From: CBDTTW01 sp965363675
Lineage (GTDB): Bacteria; Bacteroidota; Rhodothermia; Rhodothermales; DASSAV01
NCBI GenBank assembly: GCA_965363675.1
Contig: CBDTTW010000167.1
Coordinates: 1-6,807 of the forward strand
Length of the DNA: 6,807 nt
Reading direction: 5' to 3'
Part shown: piece after piece, positions 1 to 6,127 of the stretch
How the letters are laid out: every line of letters begins with the position of its first letter
Numbering within the stretch: position 1 is the stretch's first letter
The notes under the pieces: generated by a model
What the model was told of the DNA's origin: nothing
Database searches by the model: none
The model's input: the letters and a program-made list of their open reading frames with translations, nothing else
Program-made: the position numbers and the translations under genes

Positions 1-206
1 TCCACCGGGCGCGGCAGCGCCGCCTCCAGGGCGCCCGCCATGGCCACAGCCGCCTTGCCTGCTCCGACGGCCAGCACGCGCCGGTACTCCGCGAGCGGCC
101 GCCGGGGCAAGCCGTGCAGCGTTTCAGGCCGCAGCAACCGGTCGGCCCCTACGGCCATGAAAGCGGCTTCGTACAAGGCGGCGGCGTCATCGAACAAGGT
201 TTCCAT
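1..206 (-). CDS. gckA: Glycerate 2-kinase (DUF4147/MOFRL family), N-terminal part, cut by window edge
   Basis: Only the first 68 residues are present; the gene continues beyond the left edge. The reading frame begins with ATG at 204-206. It opens with a helical stretch (METLFDDAAALYEAAFMAVG), then RLLRPETL, then a hydrophobic strand and glycine-rich turn, VLAVGAGKAAVAMAGALE (residues 44-61). This VGAGKAA-x-MA pattern is typical of the N-terminal domain of bacterial GckA/TtuD-type glycerate kinases, which phosphorylate D-glycerate to 2-phosphoglycerate with ATP. Some members were once annotated as hydroxypyruvate reductases. The start lies 55 bases after hemD on the same strand, so it is probably the last visible gene of the hem unit. 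No Shine-Dalgarno is visible before the ATG. The upstream frame is open for a while but offers no ATG or GTG. The family call is fairly secure; the exact substrate cannot be judged from this fragment. Confidence 0.8.
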   Translation of the reverse strand, partial: METLFDDAAALYEAAFMAVGADRLLRPETLHGLPRRPLAEYRRVLAVGAGKAAVAMAGALEAALPRPV

Positions 207-250
207 AGCGGCGGCGGCGGGCAGGTTTGCCGGAAGATACGCGTCCTGAA

Positions 251-271
251 CGCCCGCCGCCTCAGCGGGCG
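251..271 (-). other. GC hairpin spanning the hemD stop
   Basis: A perfect 7-base inverted repeat, CGCCCGC (251-257) and GCGGGCG (265-271), flanks a 7-base loop that contains the hemD TGA (262-264). No T-tract follows on the minus strand, so this is not a standard intrinsic terminator. It may slow polymerase, protect the 3' end or partly attenuate readthrough into the glycerate kinase. In such GC-rich DNA, chance is a real alternative. Confidence 0.35.
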
Positions 272-993
272 GCCGCCAGCACAGCGCGCAGCAGGCCCTC
301 CGGGCCGGGGGCCGCCGCGACGGCCTGCACGGCCAGCCCGGCCGCTTCGAGCGCCGCCTGCGTCGTCCGGCCGATGGCCGCCAGAGGCCGCTCGCCTAGC
401 AGACGCGCAGGCTCCTCGCCGAAGGCGTCCAGACCCGAGGGGCTGAACACCGCCGCCCACGCGCCCGCCGGCAGCGGCGGCATCGTCTCCGGCGGCCGCG
501 TCTGCGTCTCGTAGACGCACAGCTCGCGGAACGGAAGGTCGCGGGCGCGCAGCTTCTCCGGCAGGGCGTCCAGGCGCCGCGCGCCGCACAGGAACAGCAG
601 CGGCCTTCGCCCGGCCCCGGCCTCCACGAGCGGCCCGAGCGCCGCCGCGTCGCGGGCGCCGGCATGAACCTTCCGGAAGCCCAGCTCCCTCAGCACGTCC
701 GCCGCGCGCGCGCCCACGGTGTACGCCGGAAGGCTCCGCCAGGCTTCCGCCGCGCCGGGCGGCAGGGTCTCCCACCGCCTTGCAAGGGCCTCGGCGCTCC
801 GGCGGCTCGTGAGCAGCAAACCGCCGTACGCCTCCGGGCGTCGCAGGCTTTCCGCCAGCGCCGCCGCGTTCACCGGGCGCGCGGTCAGCACCGGCTCGAA
901 GGCCACCCGCCAGCCCTGCCCTTCGAAGGCGGCGCGGTACGGATCCGGCGGCTCTTCCTCGCGCAGGAAAACGATGTGCGGACGCGGGTGCAT
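262..993 (-). CDS. hemD: Uroporphyrinogen-III synthase
   Basis: HemD (243 residues, normal for the family at roughly 240-270) cyclises hydroxymethylbilane with inversion of ring D to give uroporphyrinogen III, the branch point to haem and sirohaem/cobalamin, in the cytoplasm. The family is poorly conserved, but the pattern of two alternating alpha/beta domains is visible. The motifs are LLLTSRRSAEAL (59-70), YTVGARAADVLRELGF (91-106), LLFLCGARRLDALPEKLR (132-149), ELCVYET (157-163), AVFSPSGLDAF (181-191) and AAIGRTTQAALEAAGL (205-220). The VYET tyrosine and the SPSG and GRTT turns are the usual hallmarks. The ATG at 991-993 fits the expected first beta strand (HIVFLREEE). It starts 45 bases after hemC, behind a hairpin, and supplies the step directly after HemC. 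Position next to hemA and hemC makes the call secure despite the low sequence conservation of the family. Confidence 0.93.
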   Translation of the reverse strand: MHPRPHIVFLREEEPPDPYRAAFEGQGWRVAFEPVLTARPVNAAALAESLRRPEAYGGLLLTSRRSAEALARRWETLPPGAAEAWRSLPAYTVGARAADVLRELGFRKVHAGARDAAALGPLVEAGAGRRPLLFLCGARRLDALPEKLRARDLPFRELCVYETQTRPPETMPPLPAGAWAAVFSPSGLDAFGEEPARLLGERPLAAIGRTTQAALEAAGLAVQAVAAAPGPEGLLRAVLAAAR

Positions 994-1012
994 GATCGTG
1001 GGTAAGGGGTCA

Positions 1013-1036
1013 GCGCCGCGTGCGGCCCCGCGGCGC
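1013..1036 (-). other. Strong GC hairpin between hemC and hemD
   Basis: A perfect 8-base inverted repeat, GCGCCGCG (1013-1020) and CGCGGCGC (1029-1036), with an 8-base loop fills most of the 45-base gap between hemC and hemD. On the transcript it begins two bases after the hemC stop codon and ends 19 bases before the hemD start. It lacks a following U-tract. It could stabilise the upstream message, pause transcription or tune the amount of hemD relative to hemA/hemC. Confidence 0.45.
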
Positions 1037-1038
1037 CC

Positions 1039-1980
1039 TTAGAACGGGCCGCGCAGGCGGATCCGGCGGAGGATGTCGGCGGCCCCCCGGTCCAGCAGCG
1101 TTTCTGCCAGCCCCACGCCCAGTTGCTCGGCCGCGTCCGGAGCGCCGATCGCCTCGGCCCGCAGCAGCGCGCTGCCGTCTACGTCGGCCACGCAGCCCTG
1201 AAGGCGCAGCGCGCCCGCCTCCAGCGCCGCATACGCCCCGATGGGAGCCTGGCAGCCTCCTTCCAAGCGGCGCAGAAACGCGCGCTCGGCGCGGGTGCAC
1301 GCCGCCGCCTCGGCGTCGTGCACCGCTGCGCGCAGCGCTTCTTGCAAGGCGGCATCGGCGGCGCGGCACACCACCCCCAAGGCGCCCTGACTCACGGCGG
1401 GGATCATCCGCGCGGCGCCGATGCGGCCGCGGATGCGCGCGCCGTAGCCCAGCCGCGACAGCCCCGCCGCCGCGAGGATGATGCCACACCAGTCCGAGGC
1501 CTCCAGGCGCGCCAACCGCGTCTCGACGTTGCCCCGCACCGAAACGATCCGCAAGTCGGGGCGCCACGCCAGCAGTTGCGCCTGCCGCCGCAGCGACGAC
1601 GTGCCGATGGCGGCGCCGCGCGGCGCATCGTCCAGGTCGCCGGCAAAGCCAGGGTGCGCGACGAAGGCGTCCCACGGCTCTTCGCGGGCGCTCACGGCCG
1701 CCAGCGCAATGCCCTCGGGCAAGCGCGTCGGCAGGTCCTTCAGCGAGTGCACCGCCAGGTCGATGCGGCCTTCGAGCAGCGCGTAGTCGAGTTCTTTGGT
1801 GAAGAGCCCCTTGTCGCCGATCTTCGCCAGCGGCACGTCGGTGATTTTGTCGCCCGTCGTGCGGATTTCGAGCAGCGTCGCCGGGGCGCCGTGGGCGGCC
1901 AGGCGCGCCTGCACCCACTCGGCTTGCCAGCGGGCCAGGTTGCTGCCGCGCGTGCCGAGCACGAGAGGAACGCTAGCCAC
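1039..1980 (-). CDS. hemC: Porphobilinogen deaminase (hydroxymethylbilane synthase)
   Basis: HemC (313 residues, usual family length) joins four porphobilinogen molecules into the linear tetrapyrrole hydroxymethylbilane, using a covalently bound dipyrromethane cofactor. Key elements are all present. They are GTRGSNLARWQAEWV (9-23, with the substrate-contacting Arg11), IRTTGDKI (39-46), GLFTKELDYALLEGRIDLAV (58-77), HSLKDLP (78-84, with catalytic Asp82), GTSSLRRQAQL (126-136), VRGNVETRLARLE (148-160) and AVSQGALGV (195-203). The cofactor-binding loop GGCQAPIG (241-248) has Cys243 as the attachment cysteine. The start is a GTG at 1978-1980 that overlaps the end of hemA by 8 bases. No ATG is available nearby, and a later GTG (codon 7) would leave almost nothing before the first strand. 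The overlap suggests translational coupling to hemA. HemD, which takes its product, follows 45 bases on. PBG synthase (hemB) is not in the window. Confidence 0.98.
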   Translation of the reverse strand: MASVPLVLGTRGSNLARWQAEWVQARLAAHGAPATLLEIRTTGDKITDVPLAKIGDKGLFTKELDYALLEGRIDLAVHSLKDLPTRLPEGIALAAVSAREEPWDAFVAHPGFAGDLDDAPRGAAIGTSSLRRQAQLLAWRPDLRIVSVRGNVETRLARLEASDWCGIILAAAGLSRLGYGARIRGRIGAARMIPAVSQGALGVVCRAADAALQEALRAAVHDAEAAACTRAERAFLRRLEGGCQAPIGAYAALEAGALRLQGCVADVDGSALLRAEAIGAPDAAEQLGVGLAETLLDRGAADILRRIRLRGPF

Positions 1981-3355
1981 GCAGCAGATCCCGGCAGAAC
2001 GCCTCGGCGGCCGACGCGGGGGCCTCCGGGTCGGCGGGCTCAGGCCACCGGGCCGTCAGGGTGCGCCACAGCTCGGGCGCCTGCGGGGCCGGCGCGCCGC
2101 CTTCCTCGCAGGCCGGCTGCGAGAACAGGTACTGGAGCAGGTGGATGCCCCGTGCAAAGTCGAGGTGTTCCGGCCCGACGTGCTTGAGCCGCACAATCGG
2201 AATGGCAAGCAGCTTCTGCATGATCGACCGCGTGAGCACGTCCAGCTCGTGGCGGTCCACGCCGCTGAAACGGTGGTGGTGCCGCTCGATTTCGCGCAGA
2301 CGGATCGCCTCGAACGTGTCGCGGATGGTTTGGATGCCGGGTTGCAGCGCCTGCTGGTGGAACATCCACGTCACGAAATCGACGAGCAGTTCGTCGCAGA
2401 TCGCGGCGGCCAGCGGAGCCTGCGTACGGCGGCGCGCCTCCATGCGGCCGATCCACGCGTTCAGGTGGTCGAGGTCGAGCACGCGGTAGCCTTCGTGGAA
2501 GGCCGCTTCCGGAGCCACGTTGCGGGGCGTGGCCAGGTCCACGAGCAGCCCCCCCGCCGCGCGCCGGGGCAGCCGGTCCGCCTGCACGACGGGCGCTTCC
2601 GAGCCGGTCGCCACGAAAACAACGTCGGCTTGGGCCAGGGCTTCGTAGCGCCTTTCCCACGGAAGGACGCGCGCGCCGAAACGCGCCGCGAGCGCCTCCC
2701 CACGCGCCGGGGTGCGGTTGGCAAGCAAAATCTCGGCGGCGCCCATCTTGTGCAGCACCTGCAAGGCCAGCGAGGCCATCTTGCCCGCGCCGAGCACTAC
2801 GACCCGGGCGCCTTCGAGGCCCGGACGGCCCTGCTCGTCCAGGTGCGCGCGCGCCATTGCCACCGCGGCCGAGGCCACTGAAACGGTCCCGCTCGTCACC
2901 CCCGTCTCGGCCGCGACGCGCTTGGCGGCGCGGAACGCCGTGTGCATCAGCCGGTGCATCACCGCCCCGACGCGCTCGCAGTCGTCGGCGAGGCGGTAGG
3001 CGGCTTTCACCTGGCTCAGGATCTGCCCGTCGCCGAGCACCATGGATCGCAGGCCGCAGGCCACCTGAAGCACATGCCCTACGGCGGCCTCGTCCCACAG
3101 CTCGAAGGCGTGCGCCTCGGGCCAGTCGGCGCCCGCCGCCGTGCGCCACGCCTGCTGTACGGCCTTCACGTCCGGCGCTTCGCCGTAGAGGTAGCACTCG
3201 GTGCGGTTGCACGTCGAGAGCAGCACGAACTCGGCCCCGGAGGCCGCCGCGGCCTGCTCGTACACGCGGCGCAACGCCGACTCATCCAGCGCAAACGCAT
3301 CGCGCACTTCGATAGGCGCCGACTCGTAGTTTATGCCGAAGGAAATGAAGGACAT
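1973..3355 (-). CDS. hemA: Glutamyl-tRNA reductase
   Basis: HemA reduces glutamyl-tRNA(Glu) with NADPH to glutamate-1-semialdehyde, the first committed step of the C5 route to tetrapyrroles. The N-terminal catalytic domain carries GINYESAPIEVRDAF (7-21) and LLSTCNRTECY (45-55), in which Cys49 is the thioester nucleophile, and then LRSMVLGDGQILSQVKAAY (102-120). The Rossmann NADPH domain has VVVLGAGKMA (185-194), ANRTPARGEALAARFG (212-227), VFVATGSEAPVV (246-257) and LLVDLATPRNV (270-280). A helical dimerisation domain follows (about 310-412). I place the start at the ATG at 3353-3355, because it gives the standard MSFISFGIN opening; an in-frame TTG at 3374-3376 would add seven unusual residues. 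Two oddities are visible: Asp-Gly replaces the common Glu-x before Gln in the GExQI motif, and an Ala/Pro/Glu-rich tail of about 48 residues follows LLQYLFSQ, making 460 residues against about 420 in E. coli. It is the first gene of the hem unit. Confidence 0.98.
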   Translation of the reverse strand: MSFISFGINYESAPIEVRDAFALDESALRRVYEQAAAASGAEFVLLSTCNRTECYLYGEAPDVKAVQQAWRTAAGADWPEAHAFELWDEAAVGHVLQVACGLRSMVLGDGQILSQVKAAYRLADDCERVGAVMHRLMHTAFRAAKRVAAETGVTSGTVSVASAAVAMARAHLDEQGRPGLEGARVVVLGAGKMASLALQVLHKMGAAEILLANRTPARGEALAARFGARVLPWERRYEALAQADVVFVATGSEAPVVQADRLPRRAAGGLLVDLATPRNVAPEAAFHEGYRVLDLDHLNAWIGRMEARRRTQAPLAAAICDELLVDFVTWMFHQQALQPGIQTIRDTFEAIRLREIERHHHRFSGVDRHELDVLTRSIMQKLLAIPIVRLKHVGPEHLDFARGIHLLQYLFSQPACEEGGAPAPQAPELWRTLTARWPEPADPEAPASAAEAFCRDLLRG

Positions 3356-3493
3356 GCAACCGAGTGGATGCTTCAAAACAGGTGCAACGAGTCAACGATC
3401 AGGCCCGTACGGGGTTCGTGCTCGGCAATGAATAATGCATGAACGGCAGCGCTAAGATACGGACGCCCACCTTCGCAATCAGGGTAAAACGCG
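3356..3493 (-). other. Intergenic leader region upstream of hemA
   Basis: This 138-base gap separates the stop of the PQQ-type dehydrogenase from the hemA start, both on the minus strand. It is less GC-rich than its surroundings and must either carry the hemA promoter or be read through. I see a perfect 10-base palindrome, CCCGTACGGG (3404-3413), and an ATGCAT palindrome nearby at about 3436-3441. A TTGACT hexamer (minus strand, 3390-3395) has no good partner -10 box. No clear intrinsic terminator for the upstream gene and no strong Shine-Dalgarno for hemA are visible. Confidence 0.4.
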
Positions 3494-4792
3494 TCAACTG
3501 CCCCGGTAAATGATGCGCCAGATCTTCCCCTTGACTGAGTCGGAGACGTAGAGCGAGCCGTCCGGCCCCACCGCCAGCCCTGTCGGGCGGTGCAGGGCGT
3601 CGCCCGGCGACGCAACGGGCTTCACGCCCGCAAACCCGTCGGCGAACACCTCGTAGGCGCCCGTGGGCTTGCCGTCCACGAACGGGATAAACACCACGTT
3701 GTAGCCGCCCTGGGGCAGCGGCGCGCGGTTCCACGAGCCGTGAAAGGCGATGAACGCCCCGTTGCGGTAGCGCTCGGGGAACTGCTCGCCGGTGTAGATG
3801 ACGAGGTCGTTGGGCGCCCAGTGGCCCGGCAGCCCTACGTCCGGCGTGCGGAAGGCCGTGCAGCGGTCGGCGCTGCGCCCGTCGCCGCCGTACTCCGGCG
3901 CCGTGACGCGCTTCTTCTGGATGTGGTCGTAGTAGCAGTACGGCCACCCGAAGTCGTCGCCCTGGTCAATCGAGGAGAACTCCTCGGCGGGCAGCTCGGC
4001 GTTGAGCGTGTCGTTGTAGAGCGCCGGCCAGTTCTGGCTCAGCACGTCGCGGCCGTGCTGCACCGCGTAGAGCTTGTTGGCCGCCGGGTGCCAGTCCAGC
4101 GCAAGAGCGTTGCGGAACCCCTTGACGTAGTGCACTCCCGACTGCTGCTGCTGGCCCGGCGTGTCGGCGCTGAACTGCCAGATGCCCGCCTGCCGCTCGA
4201 TCTGGGGGCACGGCTCCAGCCCGACCACCCGATCCTGCACCGAATCGTCGGCGCAGTTGTTCGAGGGGGCGCCGACGGTCACGTACATATGCCCGGCATT
4301 GTCGAACGTGAACGGCTTGGTGGCGTGCGGCCCCTGCTGCGGAAAGCCGCTCACGATGAGTTCGTAGCTCGTATCGGCCGGCGTGAGCGCCCCCGCCGCA
4401 AGGCGGTAGCGCACCACGGCCGTATCCGGCGCGAAGTACAGGTAATCGCCGTGGAACCCGATGCCCGTGCCCGCCGGCGCGCCGAAGTACGCGAGGCGGT
4501 CCGCCCGGCCGTCGCCGGTGCTGTCGCGCAGCGCAGCGATGCCGCCGCCCCGCTTCAGGTTGCGCAGCGCCACGAACACGTCGCCGTTTTCGGCCACGGC
4601 CATGTGGCGCGCCCCGCCGACGCTGTCGGCGACGAGCACGGCGCAAAAGCCCTCGGGCAGGCTGAGGCCGGCGTTTCCCTCGGCGCATACGAGCGCTTCG
4701 GAGGCCGCGCCGCCGCGCTCGTCGCGGGCGCACCCGGCGACACAGAGGGCGGCAAAAAGGAAAAAGGTAAAAAGCTTGCGTGACATGGGCAT
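3494..4792 (-). CDS. PQQ-dependent sugar/sorbosone dehydrogenase-type lipoprotein
   Basis: This 432-residue protein belongs to the soluble glucose dehydrogenase-like (GSDH) six-bladed beta-propeller family, whose members oxidise sugars or aldoses using pyrroloquinoline quinone outside the cytoplasm. It begins with a lipoprotein signal: MSRK, a hydrophobic run FTFFLFAALCV, then the lipobox VAG-Cys21, so the mature protein should be lipid-anchored. Family marks follow in order: FVALRNLKRGGGIAALRD (73-90), GFHGDYLYFA (112-121), GPHATKPFTFDNAGHMYVTV (154-173, with His156 aligned by eye to the catalytic His), GFRNALALDW (225-234, with the RN pair that contacts PQQ), EEFSSIDQGDDFGWPYC (270-286), HGSWNRAP (351-358) and HRPTGLAVGPDGSLYVSDS (401-419). 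There is no fused cytochrome domain. The frame is open up to 4918 (TTG; also ATG at 4897), but starts there would bury the signal peptide. The ATG at 4790-4792 or the one at 4784-4786 is the credible start. The electron acceptor and real substrate are unknown. Confidence 0.88.
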   Translation of the reverse strand: MPMSRKLFTFFLFAALCVAGCARDERGGAASEALVCAEGNAGLSLPEGFCAVLVADSVGGARHMAVAENGDVFVALRNLKRGGGIAALRDSTGDGRADRLAYFGAPAGTGIGFHGDYLYFAPDTAVVRYRLAAGALTPADTSYELIVSGFPQQGPHATKPFTFDNAGHMYVTVGAPSNNCADDSVQDRVVGLEPCPQIERQAGIWQFSADTPGQQQQSGVHYVKGFRNALALDWHPAANKLYAVQHGRDVLSQNWPALYNDTLNAELPAEEFSSIDQGDDFGWPYCYYDHIQKKRVTAPEYGGDGRSADRCTAFRTPDVGLPGHWAPNDLVIYTGEQFPERYRNGAFIAFHGSWNRAPLPQGGYNVVFIPFVDGKPTGAYEVFADGFAGVKPVASPGDALHRPTGLAVGPDGSLYVSDSVKGKIWRIIYRGS

Positions 4793-4911
4793 GAGCCGCG
4801 AACGGATGAGGGGGCGGAGCGCCGTGAAAGCCCGGTCGTGTGAGGCGGCAGGGCGGCGCACGGTTTCGGGCCGTAAAATCGCACATTTACAACCCATATG
4901 CAGCAGCGGCC

Positions 4912-4940
4912 TTCGCAATTCCGCCTACAAGGGGTATTTT
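4912..4940 (+). promoter_or_regulatory. Candidate promoter for the M24 peptidase gene
   Basis: TTCGCA (4912-4917) and TATTTT (4935-4940) are separated by 17 bases, each matching four of six sigma70-type consensus bases. Transcription would begin around 4947, about 45 bases before the ATG at 4992. The boxes lie in the only AT-rich patch of the 199-base divergent region. This was judged by eye only, and Bacteroidota promoters may follow a different consensus. Confidence 0.3.
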
Positions 4941-4958
4941 ATTTGAACTATCCCCTTG
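4928..4958. repeat. Inverted repeat around the divergent promoter core
   Basis: CAAGGGG (4928-4934) and CCCCTTG (4952-4958) form a perfect 7-base inverted repeat with a 17-base AT-rich spacer. The two arms are 24 bases centre to centre, and they bracket the candidate -10 boxes for both directions. This is the layout of an operator for a dimeric regulator, or of a stem-loop in either transcript. Confidence 0.45.
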
Positions 4959-4964
4959 CCGCAA
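4936..4964 (-). promoter_or_regulatory. Candidate promoter for the PQQ-type dehydrogenase gene
   Basis: On the minus strand TTGCGG (4959-4964) and TAAAAT (4936-4941) are 17 bases apart. The -10 box matches five of six consensus bases and the -35 box three. Predicted transcription would start near 4929, giving a leader of about 135 bases before the lipoprotein start. It overlaps the oppositely directed candidate promoter. By-eye call only. Confidence 0.35.
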
Positions 4965-4991
4965 CCTTTTCTCCCGGCCGGACGCCCTCCT

Positions 4992-6113
4992 ATGAACGAT
5001 CACAACGCGATGCTCCAGGCGCGCCACGAGCGCCTGCGAGCTCGGCTTCAGGAAGCCGGGCTCGCCGCCCTTGCCCTCAACCCCGGCCCCGGCCTCGCCT
5101 ACCTCACGGGCCTGCGCTTCCACCTCATGGAGCGGCCCACCGTGGCGATTTTCCCGGCCTCCGGAGACCCGGTGCTCGTGCTGCCCGAGTTCGAGCGCGC
5201 CCGCGCCGAGGCCGTGGGCTTCCCGCTCCAGCCGATCACGTACACCGAGGACCTCGCCACGTGGGACGCGGCGTTCCGCCTGGCCGCTAAGACTGCCGTA
5301 GACGGCGGGGCCCGCATCGGCGTCGAGCCGCGCGCGCTCCGGTTTCTCGAACTTCAGTTTTTGCAGCGCGCCCTGCCCGGCGCCGCCTTCGAGTCGGCCG
5401 AAGGCGTGCTCGCGGCGCTGCGCATGCACAAGGACGCCGACGAGGCGGCGAAGATGAAGGACGCGGCGGCGCTCGCCGAACGGGCGCTCGGGCGGACGCT
5501 CGGACAGGTGCAGCGCGGCATGACCGAGCGCGCCCTGGCGGGCCGCCTGGTGGCGGCCCTCTTGCAGGAGGGCAGCGAGCCCGAGCTGCCGTTCCAGCCC
5601 ATCGTCGCCTTCGGCCCGAACAGCGCCAACCCCCACGCGACGCCCACCGACCGCCCCCTGGAGGACGGCGACCTCGTTTTGTTCGACTGGGGCGCCGCCG
5701 TGGACGGCTACTTCAGCGACCTGACGCGCGTGTTTGCCTTCGGCGCGGTGGACCCGGAGCTTGAGCGCATCGCGGCCATCGTCCTGGAGGCCAACCGGGC
5801 AGGCGTGGCAGCGGCTGCTCCGGGCGGGCGCGCCGGCGACGTGGACGCCGCAGCGCGCGGGGTCATCGAGGCGGCGGGCTACGGCGCGCGCTTCATCCAC
5901 CGCACCGGCCACGGCCTCGGGCTGGAGGCCCACGAAGAGCCGTACCTCCGGGGCGACAACGACCAGCGCCTTGCTCCCGGCATGGCCTTCACCGTCGAGC
6001 CGGGCATTTACCTGCCGGGCAAAGGCGGCGTTCGCATCGAGGATGACGTGGTCCTCACCGAGACCGGGGCCGACGAACTGACGGCTATGCCCCGCGAACT
6101 CATCCGGTTATAG
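4992..6113 (+). CDS. M24 family metallopeptidase (Xaa-Pro peptidase type)
   Basis: This 373-residue cytoplasmic protein has a creatinase-like N-terminal domain (about 1-135, including LNPGPGLAYLTGLRF at 29-43) followed by a pita-bread catalytic domain. All five dinuclear metal ligands are visible: Asp232 (LFDWGA), Asp243 (SDLTR), His307 (RTGHGLGLEAHEEP), Glu336 (FTVEPGIY) and Glu350 (VRIEDDV). Active-site histidines are also in place at NPHA (His215) and EAHEEP (His314). Such enzymes cut the bond before proline in peptides or dipeptides and serve peptide turnover. Its length is closer to short aminopeptidase P-like/PepQ-like proteins (about 350-370) than to the long E. coli PepP or PepQ, so the exact specificity is open. 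I chose the ATG at 4992. The frame extends to a TTG at 4956 with a proline-rich stretch that looks non-coding, and another ATG lies at 5010. No Shine-Dalgarno is visible. It is divergent from the dehydrogenase gene and convergent with the next. Confidence 0.95.
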   Translation: MNDHNAMLQARHERLRARLQEAGLAALALNPGPGLAYLTGLRFHLMERPTVAIFPASGDPVLVLPEFERARAEAVGFPLQPITYTEDLATWDAAFRLAAKTAVDGGARIGVEPRALRFLELQFLQRALPGAAFESAEGVLAALRMHKDADEAAKMKDAAALAERALGRTLGQVQRGMTERALAGRLVAALLQEGSEPELPFQPIVAFGPNSANPHATPTDRPLEDGDLVLFDWGAAVDGYFSDLTRVFAFGAVDPELERIAAIVLEANRAGVAAAAPGGRAGDVDAAARGVIEAAGYGARFIHRTGHGLGLEAHEEPYLRGDNDQRLAPGMAFTVEPGIYLPGKGGVRIEDDVVLTETGADELTAMPRELIRL

Positions 6114-6127
6114 CGCCGCTACGGCGC
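6113..6127. terminator. Compact hairpin on the convergent stop junction
   Basis: GCGCCG (6113-6118) and CGGCGC (6122-6127) pair perfectly around a three-base loop CTA (6119-6121). That loop is itself the stop codon of the minus-strand gene, and the first stem base is the last base of the plus-strand stop. The position suggests a shared bidirectional terminator, but no T-tract follows on either side, so function is uncertain. Confidence 0.4.

Noticed and set aside
205..221. GCC-type trinucleotide run before the glycerate kinase start as a functional repeat
   Set aside because: It is short, imperfect and expected in DNA of this composition.
1123..2187. Plus-strand open frame of 354 codons antisense to hemC and the end of hemA
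   Set aside because: It has an Arg/Ala/Gln-rich shadow composition and no motif, and the opposite strand carries every HemC active-site element.
2040..3212. Second minus-strand frame of 390 codons inside hemA
   Set aside because: It is an out-of-frame shadow of hemA, rich in Arg/Gly/Pro, with no domain pattern.
3356..3376. TTG at 3374-3376 as the hemA start
   Set aside because: It would add MKHPLGC before the usual family N-terminus; the ATG at 3353-3355 fits homologues from memory.
3366..3395. TTGACT box as the hemA promoter -35
   Set aside because: No acceptable -10 hexamer lies at 15-18 bases, and transcription would start almost on the ATG.
3590..4783. Long plus-strand open frame of 397 codons antisense to the dehydrogenase gene
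   Set aside because: It is composition-driven: low-complexity Arg/Val/Ala sequence with no recognisable motif, lying entirely opposite a gene with clear family motifs and a signal peptide.
4887..5933. Minus-strand frame of 348 codons opposite the M24 peptidase
   Set aside because: No family motif is seen, and the plus strand shows all five metal ligands in order.
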